A stretch of DNA of 64,000 nucleotides from Chryseobacterium rhizoplanae (GCF_900182655.1 NZ_FXTC01000008.1:185207-249206); one strand, 5' to 3'; shown: positions 34,635-44,391, numbered from the stretch's first letter. Program-made: numbers and translations. Notes: generated by a model not told the origin, from the sequence alone.

Positions 34635-34955
34635 CAGGAATGAATTAGTACAGCGGAGACATTATAAATCTACAAAATACGTTTCATTTGTTGAAAATTC
34701 CGTTTCACCTATCTATTTTGCTGAATCAGCTTATCTTTTAATTTGAGAGATGGGAAGATGTATTACTTTTACATGGTAAACGTAGCCGCAAGGTCACTTA
34801 GTTAGTTTAATTAGTATTAAGGAAACATTGATTAAGGATCAATAAAAATCTTTTTGTGCACTTTAATTCCCTGTAGCCTTTATGGCTCAACTATACACTT
34901 AATCATGTTTGATAGGATTGGCTTGTTCCAATCCTATTTTTTTGGCATTTATACA
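34635..34955. other. Intergenic region, no gene seen
   Basis: About 320 bp between the isochorismatase-like gene and the convergent secreted-protein gene. It holds short imperfect repeats (for example AGGATTGGCTTGTTCCAATCCT near 34914-34935, a small hairpin) but no convincing reading frame or RNA. Confidence 0.5.
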
Positions 34956-34985
34956 ATAAAAAAACCGCTGTGGCTACAACGGTTT
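34956..34985 (-). terminator. Terminator of the 35003-35842 gene
   Basis: AAACCG (34962-34967) and CGGTTT (34980-34985) form a stem. On the minus strand the stem is followed by a T-tract (TTTTTTTATTG). Confidence 0.65.
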
Positions 34986-35002
34986 AATTTATTTTGAGGA
35001 TG

Positions 35003-35842
35003 CTATTTTAACTTATAAGAACTTCCGTTCCAAAGATAGGTTTTGGAAGAATGCTTTTTCTTCTCTCTGTCTTTTTCATCTACTTCCATATCTTCTACTT
35101 TAAGGATAAATGTGTTGGGAATTCCACCTTTATCATTAGGGAAAACAAATTCTTCATTGTGATAAAAAGCTCCGGCATCCCCTACATTCATTAATTGTGG
35201 AAGGGCAATCAGTTTTTTATCCTTAAAAAGAACATACTGGTCATATCCTGCAATTCCGCAGGCTTCACCGGAAACCATTGCTTTGAGGGTAAATTCAACA
35301 TTTTGAAGCTTGTGATTACTTTCTATGTTGAAAGTTGCTGTACTCAGCTCCTCTCCTCTTCCCGTATCAAAATACACCTCATCAATAAGGGTATTCCCTT
35401 CCATTGCTTTTATTCCTGCAATGTTCTGTTTTTCGGTCTCATTGGATTCTTTATTTTTCCTGTCAATTGTTTTGGCTAGCCCAAAAAGGAAATCATACCC
35501 ATTTTTGTTACGATATCCTACACAAAGATTACCGCCCCAGATATATCCTTCCAAAGTATTTTCTCCTTTCTGATAAGAGATTTTATACCAGTTAGCAGCT
35601 CTTTCCCCCAACTTCAGTACTTCTTCTTCTTTTTTAAGAATCATTACCTGCTGATTGGTCTGCAATGAATCTGTAATCTGAGCGTTCACTCCTGGATCTA
35701 ATCTCACGCGGGTCCAGTCTGTAAAAATTTTCTGCGCTTTATTTTCCTCAAAGCCAAAGACACCATCTGCATACACTTCATTTTCCTGCGCTGAAAAAAA
35801 TTGCAGCATCAGTATCAATAAAGCTGTCCATAAAGTTTTCAT
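35003..35842 (-). CDS. Secreted protein with SH3-like domain, unknown function
   Basis: A 279-residue protein with a Sec signal peptide (LLILMLQFFSAQ). Residues about 35-105 resemble a bacterial SH3 domain (WTRVRLDPGVNAQITDSL, NWYKISYQKG, GYIWGGNLCVG). The rest is beta-rich and not recognised; it ends KTYLWNGSSYKLK. Bacterial SH3 domains often bind cell-wall peptides, but this is only a possibility here. It lies 23 bp downstream of prmA on the same strand, so the two may be co-transcribed, and a terminator follows it. Confidence 0.7.
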   Translation of the reverse strand: MKTLWTALLILMLQFFSAQENEVYADGVFGFEENKAQKIFTDWTRVRLDPGVNAQITDSLQTNQQVMILKKEEEVLKLGERAANWYKISYQKGENTLEGYIWGGNLCVGYRNKNGYDFLFGLAKTIDRKNKESNETEKQNIAGIKAMEGNTLIDEVYFDTGRGEELSTATFNIESNHKLQNVEFTLKAMVSGEACGIAGYDQYVLFKDKKLIALPQLMNVGDAGAFYHNEEFVFPNDKGGIPNTFILKVEDMEVDEKDREKKKHSSKTYLWNGSSYKLK

Positions 35843-35865
35843 ATTCGTATTTTGTTTTTTGAGTG

Positions 35866-36693
35866 TTATTTTTCAAGCAGAAGGCTTACCCATTCTTCGC
35901 GCTGCAGCTGCTTTTTAAGCTCAAGACCGCTTTCTTTACATACTTCCAGGATATCATCTACGTCAAAGAAACAAAGTCCTGAAAGCAATAGTTTACCACC
36001 TTTATTCAATACTGAAACATAGGTTGGGATATCTGAAATAAGAATATTTCTGTTGATATTGGCTAAAATAACATCAAAATTTTCTTTTCCTAAATTTTCT
36101 GCAGTTCCCTGTTCAATATCCAGTTCTACACTGTTTCTTACTGCATTTTCTTTTGAGTTTTCTACGGACCATTCATCAATATCGATCGCTTTCGTATCTC
36201 CTGCTCCCTGCTGTTTTGCATAGATTGCCAATACAGAAGTTCCGCATCCCATATCCAGCACTTTTTTACCATTGAAGTCAATATCCATCATTTGCTGGAT
36301 CATCAGGTGAGTTGTAGGGTGATGTCCTGTTCCGAAAGACATTTTAGGCTGAATAATAATTTCATGCATTCCCGGAACCGATTCGTGGAACTCTGCTCTG
36401 ATCAATACTTTATCATCAATATTGATTGGAGAAAAGTTCTTTTCCCATTCTTCGTTCCAGTTGATATTCGGCATTTCTTCGAAAGTATATTCAATTTTTA
36501 CGTTTTCGTTTTCAAAGATCGGAAGAGCCTTCAACTGATCTTCCTGAAACAATTCTGTCTGGATATATCCTAAAATTCCGTCAATTTCTTCTGTAAAGCT
36601 GTCAAAGCCTATTTCTATAAGCTCTGCCATTAAAATTTCATTCCAAGGCTGCAATGGAGAAATTTTGAAATTGAATTCTAAATAATTTTGCAT
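35866..36693 (-). CDS. prmA: Ribosomal protein L11 methyltransferase
   Basis: SAM-dependent enzyme that trimethylates ribosomal protein L11. In the 275-residue protein (start at 36693) the family motif FGTGHHPTTHLMIQQM precedes the SAM site VLDMGCGTSVLAIYAKQQGA. NIDEWSVENS-like IDIDEWSVENSKENA and the catalytic-loop FDVILANINRNILI follow. ATG 36693 was preferred over an in-frame TTG at 36711, because that TTG is part of the TATTTTTG promoter box. The assignment is supported by both domains and a typical length. Confidence 0.93.
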   Translation of the reverse strand: MQNYLEFNFKISPLQPWNEILMAELIEIGFDSFTEEIDGILGYIQTELFQEDQLKALPIFENENVKIEYTFEEMPNINWNEEWEKNFSPINIDDKVLIRAEFHESVPGMHEIIIQPKMSFGTGHHPTTHLMIQQMMDIDFNGKKVLDMGCGTSVLAIYAKQQGAGDTKAIDIDEWSVENSKENAVRNSVELDIEQGTAENLGKENFDVILANINRNILISDIPTYVSVLNKGGKLLLSGLCFFDVDDILEVCKESGLELKKQLQREEWVSLLLEK

Positions 36694-36708
36694 GTGACTA
36701 ATTTGCTG

Positions 36709-36716
36709 CAAAAATA
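36709..36716 (-). promoter_or_regulatory. -7 box TATTTTTG of prmA
   Basis: A TAnnTTTG match on the minus strand, 15 bp before ATG 36693. It overlaps and thereby excludes an upstream TTG start. Confidence 0.55.
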
Positions 36717-36869
36717 CTAATGTTATTATTGTTAAAAAAATGATGGAGTAATTTTTGGCTGAAACCAGGGATTTTTATGTTTTTTCGTACGGAAATGCAG
36801 TGAAGTAACTCATGTTATTAACTGTGAATAAGATTCTTCCTTCGTCAGAATGACACTTTGGAAAATAGC

Positions 36870-37185
36870 CCACTCCTATTGAATGAATGCTATGGAAAAG
36901 TTTATTTATAAAATTTTGTCCTCACTGATTATGTAGATGACAGATGATTGCATACAATATATTCAATAGGGACGGGCTTTAGCCCGTCTACAAAATCAAG
37001 ACTAATTCCATTGGCTTTAGCCAAAACCTATCATTAGAGACCTGGAAATAAATTGCTAAATTTTTTGAAATGCGAGAAACTCCAAGTTTTGGCTAAAGCC
37101 ACTAAGATTGGAAAAAGAAAAAGCGGGCTTCCTTCGTCTATGCTCAGGATAATAGCCCGCTCCTATTGAATTTTGCTATTCAAGA
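36870..37185. repeat. Intergenic cluster of dispersed palindromic repeats
   Basis: This gene-free stretch holds GACGGGCTTTAGCCCGTC (36971-36988), GGCTTTAGCC (37013-37022), GGCTAAAGCC (37091-37100) and a decayed GCGGGCT...AGCCCGC pair (about 37120-37160). It also has repeated CTCCTATTGAAT or ATTCAATAGG boundaries. The same parts occur at 11084-11131 and about 63535-63620. Confidence 0.85.
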
Positions 37186-37252
37186 TAGATAGATTAAGAG
37201 TTCTTTGCTGACGACGTTGAACATCAACCTTGAACTTTAAATTTTTAAGCTA

Positions 37253-37966
37253 TTAAGGATTTGTAGAGAAGATAGAACCGTTTGCAATCAGTGCTCTTCT
37301 GTTCATTTTAAGAATATCTCTTACCCATTCTGCAAAGTCTTCCGGCTGTAATACTTTATCAGGATTTCCGTCTGTAAGTCCGCCCTGGATGCTCATATCT
37401 GAAGCGATGGTACTTGGAGTCAAAGTAATTACACGGATGTTTTGTTTTCTCCATTCTGCCATCATAGATTGTGATAAAGATACCACTGCTGCTTTTGAAG
37501 CGGCGTATGCGGACATATTTGGTCCACCTTTCAAACCAGCTGTAGAAGCTACGTTGACGATATCTCCTTCTCCTTTAGCTTTCATAAATGGGTGAGCTGC
37601 TTTCGCTGCATAATATACTCCGAACAGATTGGTTTTAATTACCTGCTCCCATGTTTCAGAAGGCATTTCTTCAATACTTCCGAAGTCTCCGATCCCTGCA
37701 TTGTTGATTAAAATATCAATACCTCCTAATTGTTCTGCTAAAGATTCAATTCCAGCTTTTACCTGAATTTCATTGTCTACAGAAAAAACTGCATATGCGG
37801 AATTTACTCCCAGTTTTTTGATTTCTTCAACCGTCATTTTCAGGTTTTCCTCATTTCTTCCTGTAATGGCAACGTTTACTCCTTCATTAGCCAAAGCAAG
37901 TGCTACAGCTTTTCCTAATCCTCTTCCACCACCTGTTACGATGGCATTTTTTCCGTTTATATTCAT
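37253..37966 (-). CDS. Short-chain dehydrogenase/reductase (FabG-like)
   Basis: NAD(P)-dependent oxidoreductase of the classical SDR family, 237 residues. The cofactor motif TGGGRGLGK is at 11-19, NNAG at 88-91, and the catalytic tetrad is Asn113, Ser141, Tyr154 and Lys158 (YAASK). It is closest to 3-oxoacyl-ACP reductase-like proteins, but no other fatty-acid gene is near, so the substrate is open. It appears monocistronic, with TAACTTTG as -7 box. Confidence 0.9.
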   Translation of the reverse strand: MNINGKNAIVTGGGRGLGKAVALALANEGVNVAITGRNEENLKMTVEEIKKLGVNSAYAVFSVDNEIQVKAGIESLAEQLGGIDILINNAGIGDFGSIEEMPSETWEQVIKTNLFGVYYAAKAAHPFMKAKGEGDIVNVASTAGLKGGPNMSAYAASKAAVVSLSQSMMAEWRKQNIRVITLTPSTIASDMSIQGGLTDGNPDKVLQPEDFAEWVRDILKMNRRALIANGSIFSTNP

Positions 37967-37988
37967 AGTAATGATACTTTTCTTGATA

Positions 37989-37996
37989 CAAAGTTA
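37989..37996 (-). promoter_or_regulatory. -7 box TAACTTTG of the SDR gene
   Basis: A TAnnTTTG match on the minus strand, 22 bp before ATG 37966. Confidence 0.55.
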
Positions 37997-38051
37997 CGAA
38001 AGAACATTTTTATGAAGCGGTGAAAACACAGATTTAACTTATATTTTATTC

Positions 38052-38235
38052 AACCACAAAAGTCACAAAAGATGATTAACATTGAGAATATTTGAAAGTT
38101 GTAATCATTCTGCATAAAAGTTCATATAAGATGAAAACGTATATTTTTTTATATAAAACCTAAGTGTACTCCATTCTACTCAAAGTCATAACTTAAAAAA
38201 ATTGAGTGTTTAAATCTTTTGTGACTTTTATGGTT
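38052..38235. mobile_element. MITE-like element with 22-bp terminal inverted repeats
   Basis: Left end 38052-38073 (AACCACAAAAGTCACAAAAG plus AT) and right end 38214-38235 are inverted copies with one mismatch in 22. The 140-bp interior has no reading frame of note. The structure resembles a miniature inverted-repeat element or a dispersed intergenic palindrome. No obvious target-site duplication was seen. Confidence 0.55.
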
Positions 38236-38259
38236 TCCCAGAACCTCATCAAAAAATTA

Positions 38260-38284
38260 AAACCGGCTCATCGAGAACCGGTTT
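38260..38284 (-). terminator. Terminator of the SusCD-phosphoesterase operon
   Basis: A 10-bp stem AAACCGGCTC/GAACCGGTTT with a 5-nt loop, 36 bp after the phosphoesterase stop on the minus strand. On that strand it is followed by TTAATTTTTT. Confidence 0.8.
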
Positions 38285-38320
38285 CAAAATCTAAAAAAAG
38301 GTATAGTAAAAAAATAAAGC

Positions 38321-39907
38321 TTAAGGAATCTGAATGGCATTCTGAACTTCAAACTCTTCTGAAGCTGTAAATTCATTTCCGTACATATCAACAGCCTTCA
38401 CCTCCACTTTATGCTTTCCTAACGGTAGTTTTTTAGGAAAATCTGCTTCCCAGATGTGCTTTGACATTTCAGGATTGGAAGGTCTTCTTCCCGGGAAAAT
38501 TTTCTCTGTAGCATCCCATTTGAAAACTGAAAGGGCAAAATTCGGGTCTATAGTTTCATCGTACTCCATTTCTTCCCATTTTCCACCATCTATTCTGTAT
38601 TCTACTTTGTCTTTTTTGCTTCCCATGAAGAAATTGGCCAATACTTTTGCAGAGGTTCTTGAGGAAGGAATCACTTTCGGAACATATAATTTGATCTGAT
38701 AATCATCCGGTTTTCCGGCCGTTTTGTATTTCACTTTGTACTGATTGTCTTCAAAACTGATGAATGAATATCCTTTTGCCGTTCCGTCTCTCATGGTAGA
38801 AGTTGGCAGTCCGGCCTCATCCGGTGTTCCTGAGTACCAATCACCACAGGTAGTTCCAACGTTATATTCGTGGAGTTCTTTTATTCCGTTCCAGCCTGCT
38901 TTTTTTCCATAGAAAATCTGCTGTTGAATATGGGTGTGTGCTGACAGAAGTAATACATTCTGGAAAGGATTTAAGAAATCAAATAGTTTCTGACGGTCCG
39001 CATTTCTGAAGCTGTCTTCGTTGTTATGCTCCAGTGGAATATGGAAAGAAATGACGATCAGTTTATTTTTATCCACCAGTTTCAGATCGTTTTCAATGAA
39101 CTGAAGCTGATCTTCACGGAATCCTCCCCAATATCCTTTACCATCTCTCGGATCCGGATAAAGAATATCATCCAGAATGATGAAGTGCACGTTACCATAG
39201 TTGAAAGAATAATTGGCCGGACCAAAATTCGACTCAAATGTCTCATCGGAAAGCTTATCTTCTTTTGCATCATAATTCATGTCATGATTTCCCATCACAT
39301 TATACCAAGGCAGTCCGACTTCTTTCATGACGTCTGCATAAGGCTTCTGAAGACTTAAATTATCTCCTACCAGATCTCCCAGACTGATTCCCAGTACCGC
39401 ATTTTTCTTCGTGTTCTTCACTTCATTTACAATTCCTCTTTTGAAATAGTCCAGTTCTTTTTCTGTGTAAGGCTGCGGATCACCGAAAACAAGGATATCA
39501 AAGTTTTTATTTTCGTTTTGCTTATAAAGCGGGAAGTTCAGTTCTTTGGGAAGATCTCCTGTAGCAGCCACTCCTTTGTATTTGAAATCCGCAGGGGAAC
39601 CATTGGGTTTATGATGATAATAAAACTGTGGAAGATTATTAGCATTTAAAGCCGTCTGATATCCTGAAGGTTTGATGACAAAAATAGTCTGATCTTCCTG
39701 TACCGGAAGGCTGTATCGTCCGTTTTTATCAGTAAGAACTATCTGAGCACCATTGGAAACGGCTACGCCTTCAATTCCTTTTTCGCGGTTTTCTTTCTTT
39801 TGATTTTTATTACTGTCGTCGTATACATATCCGGAAACAGAAGTCTGCGGGAATGCCATTGCTGAAACCAACAGGCATGGCACTAAAATTTTTATATTGA
39901 TACTCAT
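38321..39907 (-). CDS. Secreted calcineurin-like phosphoesterase
   Basis: A 528-residue exported metallophosphoesterase: signal peptide (LVPCLLVSAMAFPQ) and an N-terminal carboxypeptidase-regulatory-like domain (SVSGYVYDDSNKN, about residues 24-110). The catalytic domain carries the metal motifs VFGDPQP, GISLGDLVGD, VMGNHDMNYD and SAHTHIQQQ. A C-terminal beta-sandwich domain follows, as in the MetallophosN/MetallophosC architecture. It is the third gene of an operon after susC and susD, so its substrate is probably the phosphate compound bound or imported by that pair. The exact substrate is not readable. Confidence 0.92.
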   Translation of the reverse strand: MSINIKILVPCLLVSAMAFPQTSVSGYVYDDSNKNQKKENREKGIEGVAVSNGAQIVLTDKNGRYSLPVQEDQTIFVIKPSGYQTALNANNLPQFYYHHKPNGSPADFKYKGVAATGDLPKELNFPLYKQNENKNFDILVFGDPQPYTEKELDYFKRGIVNEVKNTKKNAVLGISLGDLVGDNLSLQKPYADVMKEVGLPWYNVMGNHDMNYDAKEDKLSDETFESNFGPANYSFNYGNVHFIILDDILYPDPRDGKGYWGGFREDQLQFIENDLKLVDKNKLIVISFHIPLEHNNEDSFRNADRQKLFDFLNPFQNVLLLSAHTHIQQQIFYGKKAGWNGIKELHEYNVGTTCGDWYSGTPDEAGLPTSTMRDGTAKGYSFISFEDNQYKVKYKTAGKPDDYQIKLYVPKVIPSSRTSAKVLANFFMGSKKDKVEYRIDGGKWEEMEYDETIDPNFALSVFKWDATEKIFPGRRPSNPEMSKHIWEADFPKKLPLGKHKVEVKAVDMYGNEFTASEEFEVQNAIQIP

Positions 39908-39951
39908 TGTTTTTTAATCTTTAATTATTTTCAATTTTTAAATTCAATTTA

Positions 39952-41400
39952 TTATTTATTCCACCACATTTTTACATTGATATTGTCTCCTCCCATGGAT
40001 TGCACCGCTGCATTATAATTATCCGTATTCATCACTTTTGTAGCGGTAGGATACATGAATCTTACAGGCATCTGCCCTCCGTTCTGAAGTCCTCCGTTGT
40101 TAGGAAGTACCGGCAATTTTGTACGTCTGTATTCGTACCATTGCTGATGGTCTACAAAAAACAGGGAGATATATTTCTGAAGCATCAGTTTTTGCAGAGA
40201 GCCGTCGTAAGCGACGTTTGCATTACTGAAGTAATTGGCCGGAACCGTTGCTCCCCATTGTTCAATAATAGATTTCACTCCGGTTTCGTAATAAGTCTGC
40301 TGATTTCCTGTGATAATTCCTTTGTTGACTAATTCTGCCAGGATAAACTGCACTTCAGAATAAGTCATGATTAAAATCTTTAAAGGTGCTTTCGCCAGAT
40401 TCTGATTAAGGTTGGAAGGCTGATAGTTGAAAGCTGTTCCCAAAGCATATCCTGAAGGCGCTCCTTTATACCCAAGATCTTCCCCTGTAGTTGCTTTCGC
40501 TTTGGTAAAAAACAGACTCAATCTTGGATCATTATTATCTTTCATGGCATTTACAAAAAATTCGCCTGCTGCCCTGTATGCCGTAAAATCCTGAGGACGG
40601 GCAATTGGCGGTAAATAAGGTGATATCCCTGAAAGCGGAAGCACCGCACTGTCCGTATTATTTTGGAAAATAGGATATTGTGCAGGATTATTGACAATTT
40701 CCTGGATTCTTTCATGCACGTTTATTTCACCGTTTCTGCTTAAAATCCTGGTCAGTAATCTCAATGAAAGAGAGTTACAGAATTTTTTCCATCCTAAAAT
40801 ACCCGTCTGGCTATTGGTATTGGCATTATAAAACAAATCTGTTTCTGCTAATGCCTGGTTTGGGTTGAATAGTGAATTAGCTGTTTTTAGATCATTTAAC
40901 AGCTGGATGTAGATATCTTTCTGCTTATCATATTTTGGCTTTAAAATATTTTCTTCAATTTTCACCGCTTCAGATAAAGGGACATCTCCGAAAGCATCAG
41001 TAAGATTAGAGGCAATCCATGCATTCAGGACCATTGAAATGGCCAGATAATTATTATTCTGTTCTTTCGCAGCATATTTTCTCAGGTCATTGACCTGCTT
41101 AAGCCATCTGTAAGAAGTATTCCAGTAGCCATTACCACTTTTTTCGTCCATATAATACCGGCTGTAGGAATTTCCTTCATTGGGAAAGTCTAAAGCAATC
41201 TGCATCATATCAAAAGTGAAATCATCGGCTCTGTTATAGCCATAACTTCCCATTTCATATTGGATGGGAGCAAGAAGGCTGCCCACGGAAGGATCCTTGA
41301 TCTTGCTGGTATCTGTATTGATTTCTTCAAATGTTCTGTCGCAGGACTGAAGCATGAAAACAGAAGCGACCAATGTCAGATGTATGATTATTTTTTTCAT
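39952..41400 (-). CDS. SusD/RagB-family outer-membrane lipoprotein
   Basis: Substrate-binding lipoprotein that caps the SusC-type transporter. The 482-residue protein has a lipoprotein signal peptide (LVASVFMLQSC, Cys20), then DRTFEEINTDTSKIKDPSVG as in the SusD-like_2 group. TPR-type helices and the C-terminal KMWWNK-type ending follow. It is preceded by susC (11-bp gap) and followed by a phosphoesterase gene (44-bp gap). This group often occurs with non-polysaccharide substrates, which fits the phosphoesterase context; that fit is inference. Confidence 0.93.
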   Translation of the reverse strand: MKKIIIHLTLVASVFMLQSCDRTFEEINTDTSKIKDPSVGSLLAPIQYEMGSYGYNRADDFTFDMMQIALDFPNEGNSYSRYYMDEKSGNGYWNTSYRWLKQVNDLRKYAAKEQNNNYLAISMVLNAWIASNLTDAFGDVPLSEAVKIEENILKPKYDKQKDIYIQLLNDLKTANSLFNPNQALAETDLFYNANTNSQTGILGWKKFCNSLSLRLLTRILSRNGEINVHERIQEIVNNPAQYPIFQNNTDSAVLPLSGISPYLPPIARPQDFTAYRAAGEFFVNAMKDNNDPRLSLFFTKAKATTGEDLGYKGAPSGYALGTAFNYQPSNLNQNLAKAPLKILIMTYSEVQFILAELVNKGIITGNQQTYYETGVKSIIEQWGATVPANYFSNANVAYDGSLQKLMLQKYISLFFVDHQQWYEYRRTKLPVLPNNGGLQNGGQMPVRFMYPTATKVMNTDNYNAAVQSMGGDNINVKMWWNK

Positions 41401-41411
41401 TTTTAAAGATT

Positions 41412-44375
41412 TTAGAATTTAAGATTTAACTGAAAACCAACTGTTCTTGCTGTTGGAAGCTGTCCCATCTCTACTCCCGGAGTGATGGTTGCGTTGTCCA
41501 GTGTAGCCACTTCAGGGTCAAACATTGGAAACTTGGTCCACATCCACAGGTTCTTTCCGAAAATAGCAATCGTAAGATCATCCAGACCTATAGATTTTAT
41601 GGTTTCTTTCGGGAAAGAATAAGCAATCCTGGCATCTCTCAGTTTAATAAAATCTGTACTGAAGCTGTTGGTTTCCACATTGGCTCTTCTATAGTAATCT
41701 CCATAATAGGAAGATACTAGTACTCCTTTTGTATTCGGAGTGAAAGATCCGTCAGGGTTCTGAACAACACCGTCGCCTACAATCATACCGCCAGGATTAT
41801 CTCTTCCGGGAAGGGTAGATTTCAGCTTGCCTTGCTCAGACATTTTATGATGAGACTGAGAATAAGCAATACCACCGTACTGACCGTCAAATGAGAAACT
41901 TATTGTGAAGTTTTTGATCTTGAAATCATTCTGAAGACCAGCTCTCCATTTCGGGAATGCATTGCCTACTTTTTCAATATCTGCAGGTCTTCCCGGAAGC
42001 CCATTGTCTCCGTAGATTACTTTTCCGTCCGGAGTTCTTAATAATTTAAATCCATACATGTCGCCAAGAGAACCTCCGACTTCCATTTTATAGAACACAA
42101 CGTCTCCTACGTTGGAAACAATTCCGTCAAATCCTTCAGGCAAAGTCATCACTCTGTTTTCGTTGGTAGACCAGTTACCGCCTACTTTCCATGAGAAATT
42201 TTCGCCTTTTACAGCTAAGATATCCGCTGAAAGTTCAAGACCTCTGTTTCGGATTTTCCCTGCATTGATTATCCTTTTGGAATATCCTGTTTCGGTAGGT
42301 AATGATACAGGGATAATCTGGTTTTCGCTGACGTTCTGATAAGCAGTAAGATTAAGATTCAATCTGTTTTTGAAAAAACTGAAATCCATACCAGCTTCGA
42401 TATTTGTATTTTTTTCAGGTTTAAGAGTTGGATTATTAAAAGTTGTAGGTGCTATTACACTTCCTGTAATGTTACTTGCAGTATAGTAGTTATCCAAAAG
42501 ATACGGATCACTGTCTATCCCTACTTTCGCCCATGAAGCTCTCAGTTTCCATAAGTTCAGGTTATTACTTTTCAGATTAAAAATGTCTGAAAGAATGAAG
42601 CTGGTACTCACTGAAGGATAAAAGAAAGATCTGTTTTGCTTTGGAAGTGTAGAGCTCCAGTCATTTCTTCCGGTAACGTCCACAAAAATTTTATTGTCAT
42701 ATCCCAGCGTTAGTAATCCGTAAACACTGTCTACATGCTTGTCTCTTGGTGCAGGATATTTAACAGGAATAGAAAGCGCATTGGTAAGGCTGTATTCTCC
42801 TGCTGTTTTCAACCCGATAGCCTGGTAATCGGTCATCAGATATTCATTATAACGGATACTTCCCCCTGCAGAAGCGGAAATACTGAATTTATTCCAATCT
42901 GCTTTGTAAGAGAATAAAAGGTCATTGTTATATTCCTGATTTTTGATAAATTGTTCTCTATAGAACCCTTTCAGATAGTTTGCTGAGCTCCATGGTCTTT
43001 TGGTTGTTCTCTTTTCATTCAGAATTTCAATACCAGACCTCAGCATTAAACTGAAATTTTTATTAAACTGATAATCTGCCGTAATGTTTCCTGTAATGGT
43101 CTTTTTTCTGACCCCATTCAACATTTCGTAAGCAATCATATAAGGATTGTCAATAAAGGAACTGAAAGGATGGATTTGATCAACCTGCTCCTGACCCGGT
43201 TTCCAGATCGGTTTATACCATTCAAGATCTACATTGGGATTTTGGAAGATCATGAAATAAGAGATCGACTGATTGTTGTATCCCGTAGCAGGAAGGTTGT
43301 CACTCGTAGTAGTGTTATATGCAAATTTTGTTGAGATTTTTAATTTTTGGGTAAGCTGATGGGCAAAAGATAAGGCAAAATTGAACCTGTCAAAACCAGT
43401 ATTCGGCATCATCCACTCGTTATTAAGGTAAGTCAATGACGTCCTGAAACTGGTTTTCTCATTGGAGCTTTCTATCGAAATACTGTTTGAGTAATTAGAA
43501 CCTGTTCTCCAGAAACCTTTGATGTTATTTTCATAGGGTCTCCACAGCTGTCTTTCTTTGCTTTGTCCCAGTACATTTGGATCGTATTGGAAATAATATT
43601 GTCCGGCGAATTTAGGTCCAAATGCACTACTTGTGCCTCCGGTACTTGGTCCATCCGGAGAAAGGCCATAAGAATAGTAAAAATTTCCTGCTGGATTGAC
43701 TGCCAGGGTTCCCTGCCCATATTCATACTGCCAGTCCGGCCATTTTAATACGGAATCGAAGCTTGAAGAAGAATTGAAGGTTACCCTCAGTTTCCCGTTT
43801 TTTGTTTTTCCGGATTTTGTGGTAATCATCAAGGCACCGTTGGCCGCACGGGATCCGTATAATGCAGCTGCTGAAGCACCTTTTAATACAGTTACAGATT
43901 CAATGTCATCCGGATTGATACTGTTTAATCCGTTTCCAAGGTCAATCGGAACATCCCCTCCGGAACCTGCTCCATACGCTGCCGTACCGGAACCTGTAGT
44001 AGAATTTCCCAATGGAACGCCATCCACTACAATCAGAGCATAGTTATGATCCATCATAATGGATTTCTCTCCTCTCAAAGTAATTCTGGAAGTTCCAAGT
44101 GGTCCTGCTCCGGCAGTCTGGATTTTTAAACCTGCCACTTTTCCTTCCATTGATTGTGCCCAGTTGTTATTCTGGGTTTCTTCAAATGTTTTGGCTTCTA
44201 CTTTTTCTGCAACATACCCTAAAGCCCTGTCATGTCTTTTGATTCCCAAAGCAGTCACTACTACTTCGTCAAGTCCTTTAACCGTGTCTTTTTTAGCTTT
44301 CTGTTGAGCTGCCAGATTAACACTGACAAATCCTAACAGTGACAAAACCAACAGTTTTTGTGTCTCTTTACGCAT
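41412..44375 (-). CDS. SusC/RagA-family TonB-linked outer-membrane transporter
   Basis: A 987-residue TonB-dependent transporter: signal peptide (LLVLSLLGFVSVNLAAQ), TonB-box-like LDEVVVTALGIKR (about 35-47), plug domain (GLKIQTAGAGPLGTSRITLRG; DDIESVTVLKGASAAALYGS) and a beta-barrel ending VGFQLNLKF. The N-terminal carboxypeptidase-regulatory-like domain common in SusC proteins is missing, because the TonB-box region follows the signal peptide almost directly. It imports the ligand presented by SusD. Its promoter has a -7 box TAATTTTG and upstream TTAAC-type repeats with 11-bp phasing. Confidence 0.94.
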   Translation of the reverse strand: MRKETQKLLVLSLLGFVSVNLAAQQKAKKDTVKGLDEVVVTALGIKRHDRALGYVAEKVEAKTFEETQNNNWAQSMEGKVAGLKIQTAGAGPLGTSRITLRGEKSIMMDHNYALIVVDGVPLGNSTTGSGTAAYGAGSGGDVPIDLGNGLNSINPDDIESVTVLKGASAAALYGSRAANGALMITTKSGKTKNGKLRVTFNSSSSFDSVLKWPDWQYEYGQGTLAVNPAGNFYYSYGLSPDGPSTGGTSSAFGPKFAGQYYFQYDPNVLGQSKERQLWRPYENNIKGFWRTGSNYSNSISIESSNEKTSFRTSLTYLNNEWMMPNTGFDRFNFALSFAHQLTQKLKISTKFAYNTTTSDNLPATGYNNQSISYFMIFQNPNVDLEWYKPIWKPGQEQVDQIHPFSSFIDNPYMIAYEMLNGVRKKTITGNITADYQFNKNFSLMLRSGIEILNEKRTTKRPWSSANYLKGFYREQFIKNQEYNNDLLFSYKADWNKFSISASAGGSIRYNEYLMTDYQAIGLKTAGEYSLTNALSIPVKYPAPRDKHVDSVYGLLTLGYDNKIFVDVTGRNDWSSTLPKQNRSFFYPSVSTSFILSDIFNLKSNNLNLWKLRASWAKVGIDSDPYLLDNYYTASNITGSVIAPTTFNNPTLKPEKNTNIEAGMDFSFFKNRLNLNLTAYQNVSENQIIPVSLPTETGYSKRIINAGKIRNRGLELSADILAVKGENFSWKVGGNWSTNENRVMTLPEGFDGIVSNVGDVVFYKMEVGGSLGDMYGFKLLRTPDGKVIYGDNGLPGRPADIEKVGNAFPKWRAGLQNDFKIKNFTISFSFDGQYGGIAYSQSHHKMSEQGKLKSTLPGRDNPGGMIVGDGVVQNPDGSFTPNTKGVLVSSYYGDYYRRANVETNSFSTDFIKLRDARIAYSFPKETIKSIGLDDLTIAIFGKNLWMWTKFPMFDPEVATLDNATITPGVEMGQLPTARTVGFQLNLKF

Positions 44376-44391
44376 TTACTTTTTGTTTGCG

